The notes under the pieces are model-generated. The model had not been told where the DNA came from. It saw only the letters and a program-made list of their open reading frames with translations, and made no database searches. Made by a program: the position numbers and the translations under genes. Shown in pieces: positions 5,580 to 7,532 of a DNA stretch of 7,532 nucleotides (its first letter is position 1; each line of letters begins with the position of its first letter). Origin of the DNA: an uncultured Phycisphaerales bacterium (GTDB lineage: Bacteria > Planctomycetota > Phycisphaerae > Phycisphaerales > UBA1924); assembly GCA_937891445.1 (NCBI GenBank), contig CALAFV010000049.1, positions 1 through 7,532 of the forward strand. The letters are read 5' to 3'.

Positions 5580-7265
5580 ATGAGCCAAGAAAACACCCCC
5601 TCGGCCCCATCTTCCCCCGAATCCTCCGAACCCAAGGCCCCGGCCCGCAAGCCGCGCCGGAGGCGGTCCAAGGCTCCCTCCGCCGAGGCCCCGGCGCCGG
5701 CCCCGGCCCCGGCCACTGTGCCGACGCGCATCGAGCCCGCGGCCCCGCCGGAACTCGAGCCCGGCCTCCCCCCCACCGCCGGCCTCCCCGTCGCCGGGCC
5801 GGACGCCCCCGACGAGATCTTCGTCCGGGACAAGACCTTCGCCGACCTCGGCCTGCGCAACAGCGTCCTCAAGGGCATCGCCGAACTCGGCTTCGAGCGC
5901 CCCACGACGATCCAGGCCCAACTCATCCCCCTGATCCTCAGCGGCAAGGACGTCCTGGGTCAGGCCAAGACCGGCACCGGCAAGACCGCCGCCTTCGGCC
6001 TCCCGCTGCTGCACATGGCGGCCAGGGGGAGCGAGTTCCAGGCGATCATCCTCGTCCCCACGCGCGAACTGGCCATCCAGGTCGCCACCGACATGGCCAA
6101 CTTCGGCAAGTACACGCCGATCAAGACCTCCGCCGTCTTCGGCGGCCAGGCCGTCAAGGTCCAGGCCAAGAAACTCGAGAAGGGCCCGGAGATCATCGTC
6201 GCCACCCCCGGCCGCATCATGGACCTCGCCGAGCGGGGCATGATCCACTACCGCAACGTCCGCCAGGTCGTCCTCGACGAGGTCGACCGCATGCTCGACA
6301 TCGGCTTCCGCGACGACATCCGGCGGATCCTCAAGTCCTGCCCCGCCCCCGGCCCCAAGGACCAGGGCGGCGGCGGGCGCCAGACGATCTTCGTCTCCGC
6401 CACGATCTCACCCGAAATCGAGTCCCTCGCCCGCTCGCACGCCAAGGACGCCGAGAAGATCGTCGTCACCACCGGATCGCTCACTGTCTCCCGCGTCCGC
6501 CAGTTCCACCTCCCCGTCGCCAAGTGGGACAAGCGCCGGCTCCTCCTGCACCTGCTCAAGCATGAGGAGCCCACGATGACCGTCGTCTTCTGCAAGATGA
6601 AGCGGACGGTGGACGAACTGGCCAAGTACCTCCGCGACAAGGGCATCGACGTCCACGCCATCCACGGCGACATGTACCAGTCGTCGCGGAACAAGGTCAT
6701 CGAGAAACTGCGCAAGGGAACCCTCAGCGTGCTGATCGCCTCGGACCTGGCCAGCCGCGGCCTGGACGTCGAGGGGATCACCCACGTCATCAACTACGAC
6801 CTCCCCGAGGACCCGGACGTCTACGTCCACCGCATCGGCCGCACCGCCCGCGCCGGCCGCGACGGCGTCGCGTGGTCCTTCGTCACACCCGAGGAAGGCA
6901 ACCTCCTCACCCAGATCGAACTGCTCATCAACGCCGAGATCCCCAAACTTCACTACCCCGACTTCAAGCCCGGCCCCGTCCCCGAGCACGTCCTCGCCTC
7001 GCGCGAACTGGACGAGAAGCGCGCCAAGATCGCTGAGAGTTTCAACCGCTTCGCCACCCCGGCCGTGCTCCCCGAGCCCTCGGCCGCCGACCAGACCCGC
7101 TTCCCCGGCGGCATCGTCCCCACCAAACTCCCCCCCAAGCGCATGCACGGCCGCGTCCGCCCCAGCCGCTCCCTGAAGCAGGCGATCGCCCAAACCATGC
7201 TCGGCGCCAAGCCCCCCGCCACCTTCACCGGCACCAAACCCCCCGACCCCGAAGAACAGCACTAA
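5580..7265 (+). CDS. DEAD-box ATP-dependent RNA helicase (DEVD variant)
   Basis: A 561-residue superfamily 2 helicase that uses ATP to unwind or remodel RNA in the cytoplasm, usually in ribosome assembly, RNA decay or cold adaptation. Residues 1-80 are a disordered Pro/Ala/Ser tail with a basic patch RKPRRRRSK (23-31) and AP repeats. The Q motif spans F87 to Q112; motif I AKTGTGKT 129-136; Ia PTRELA 160-165; GG 188-189; Ib TPGR 209-212; motif II DEVD 233-236 instead of DEAD; motif III SAT 273-275; motif IV VVFCKMKRT 335-343; motif V ASDLASRGLDV 387-397; motif VI HRIGRTARAG 417-426 (usually RTGRAG). All catalytic residues are present. The C-terminal tail (about 460-561) is basic and proline-rich, without RGG repeats or a DbpA-type RNA-binding domain. 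The frame is open back to 4527, but that part is antisense to alr, so I chose the ATG at 5580, where a typical low-complexity N-terminus begins; no Shine-Dalgarno precedes it. The ATG at 5403 is the alternative. Confidence 0.96.
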   Translation: MSQENTPSAPSSPESSEPKAPARKPRRRRSKAPSAEAPAPAPAPATVPTRIEPAAPPELEPGLPPTAGLPVAGPDAPDEIFVRDKTFADLGLRNSVLKGIAELGFERPTTIQAQLIPLILSGKDVLGQAKTGTGKTAAFGLPLLHMAARGSEFQAIILVPTRELAIQVATDMANFGKYTPIKTSAVFGGQAVKVQAKKLEKGPEIIVATPGRIMDLAERGMIHYRNVRQVVLDEVDRMLDIGFRDDIRRILKSCPAPGPKDQGGGGRQTIFVSATISPEIESLARSHAKDAEKIVVTTGSLTVSRVRQFHLPVAKWDKRRLLLHLLKHEEPTMTVVFCKMKRTVDELAKYLRDKGIDVHAIHGDMYQSSRNKVIEKLRKGTLSVLIASDLASRGLDVEGITHVINYDLPEDPDVYVHRIGRTARAGRDGVAWSFVTPEEGNLLTQIELLINAEIPKLHYPDFKPGPVPEHVLASRELDEKRAKIAESFNRFATPAVLPEPSAADQTRFPGGIVPTKLPPKRMHGRVRPSRSLKQAIAQTMLGAKPPATFTGTKPPDPEEQH

Positions 7266-7386
7266 CAACCAACCTCGGCGCACCGCTCAGGCGAAGCAGC
7301 CCAGCCGAAGCCATCAGTTCCACAAAACCGAGCCCACCCCATCAGCGGCGGGCCGGATGTAGGACCGCGCACGGACAACGTTTCAA

Positions 7387-7413
7387 CACGAAGCCCGCGA
7401 AGACCGCGAAGAA
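7387..7413. repeat. Three tandem 9-bp units of the CGCGAAGAC type
   Basis: The units are CACGAAGCC, CGCGAAGAC and CGCGAAGAA, preceded by TTTCAA. They match the style of CACGAAG/CGCGAAG intergenic repeats that I recall from Planctomycetota and Verrucomicrobiota genomes, which often cause spurious short gene calls. The function of such repeats is unknown. Confidence 0.65.
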
Positions 7414-7442
7414 TCAAAGAGGTCGAACCGCAGCGCGCTCTG

Positions 7443-7470
7443 TTTCCCGCTTCCTCTTTCCTGCTTCCTC
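7443..7470. repeat. Two tandem 14-bp pyrimidine units
   Basis: TTTCCCGCTTCCTC (7443-7456) is followed directly by TTTCCTGCTTCCTC (7457-7470), identical at 13 of 14 positions, and then a C-run. This makes a nearly pure pyrimidine strand of about 35 bases. It lies 30 bases after the 9-bp repeats and may belong to the same intergenic element. Confidence 0.65.
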
Positions 7471-7507
7471 CCCCCAACCACTCAATCCCGCGCTTATCAA
7501 CGGTTTT

Positions 7508-7524
7508 GCGCACAGATCGTGCGC
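7508..7524. repeat. Short perfect inverted repeat at the window end
   Basis: GCGCAC (7508-7513) and GTGCGC (7519-7524) flank a 5-base spacer AGATC. It is preceded by TTTT on the plus strand and followed by no T-run, so it is not a plus-strand terminator. It could be an operator of a gene beyond the window, or chance. Confidence 0.4.
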
Positions 7525-7532
7525 GCCAACCA

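Larger units (their letters stand above)
7266..7532. other. Non-coding stretch downstream of the helicase gene
   Basis: These 267 bases are visibly less GC-rich than the genes. A minus-strand frame of 83 codons covers most of it, but it reads through simple repeats (RGLRGLRV) and has no recognisable domain, so I treat it as non-coding. It holds a 9-bp tandem repeat, a 14-bp pyrimidine repeat and a small inverted repeat, entered separately. I see no U-tailed hairpin right after the helicase stop, so its terminator is unidentified. Confidence 0.6.

Noticed and set aside
7494..7502. TTATCAACG as a DnaA box
   Set aside because: Only one site, seven of nine matches to TTATCCACA, with no cluster or AT-rich unwinding region, so no origin is supported.
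7262..7513. 83-codon minus-strand frame
   Set aside because: It is translated from simple repeats, has no domain or ribosome binding site I can defend, and overlaps the helicase stop.
1..7532. CRISPR array, tRNA/rRNA genes, insertion sequences, toxin-antitoxin or defence genes
   Set aside because: I looked for spaced repeats, tRNA-like cloverleaf ends, transposase motifs and small paired genes and saw none.

Overview
The window is a GC-rich bacterial chromosome segment with six protein-coding genes and no RNA genes, CRISPR array, insertion sequence or integrase that I can see. Very high GC, short single-gene units, few Shine-Dalgarno sites, a secreted protein of the DUF6263 type, LPS-type envelope genes and an alanine racemase together suggest a Planctomycetota-like bacterium, perhaps Phycisphaerae. 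This is an inference from gene style; no marker gene in the window proves it.

Layout: (1) Positions 1-1771, minus strand: a two-gene operon. A small kinase-fold protein resembling Kdo/LPS-core kinases (872-1771) comes first, followed by a SAM-dependent methyltransferase (875 down to the window edge, 3' end missing). They are joined by a 4-bp ATGA overlap. (2) 1772-1844: a 73-bp divergent intergenic region with a perfect TTGACA box. (3) 1845-2726, plus: a family 2 glycosyltransferase of the WaaE/KdtX-like type. (4) 2796-3788, plus: a secreted, methionine-rich, cysteine-free protein with a strong ribosome binding site. (5) A 12-bp GC hairpin at 3812-3839 lies between convergent genes. (6) 3845-5242, minus: alanine racemase with a GTG start and a good Shine-Dalgarno. 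(7) 5243-5579: a 337-bp divergent region with a possible promoter and operator-like palindrome. (8) 5580-7265, plus: a DEAD-box RNA helicase carrying DEVD in motif II. (9) 7266-7532: no gene, with two kinds of short direct repeats.

How the genes work together: the kinase and the glycosyltransferase both resemble enzymes of lipopolysaccharide inner-core assembly and are divergently arranged, so the left third may decorate an outer-membrane glycolipid, with the methyltransferase as a coupled modifying enzyme. Alanine racemase supplies D-alanine for peptidoglycan. The helicase is a general RNA-remodelling enzyme with no evident functional tie to its neighbours.

I do not see a clear new multi-gene system. 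The most notable points are the kinase-methyltransferase/glycosyltransferase cluster, the unusual methionine-rich secreted protein, active-site departures in the alanine racemase, and C-excess on the plus strand that appears largely independent of gene direction.
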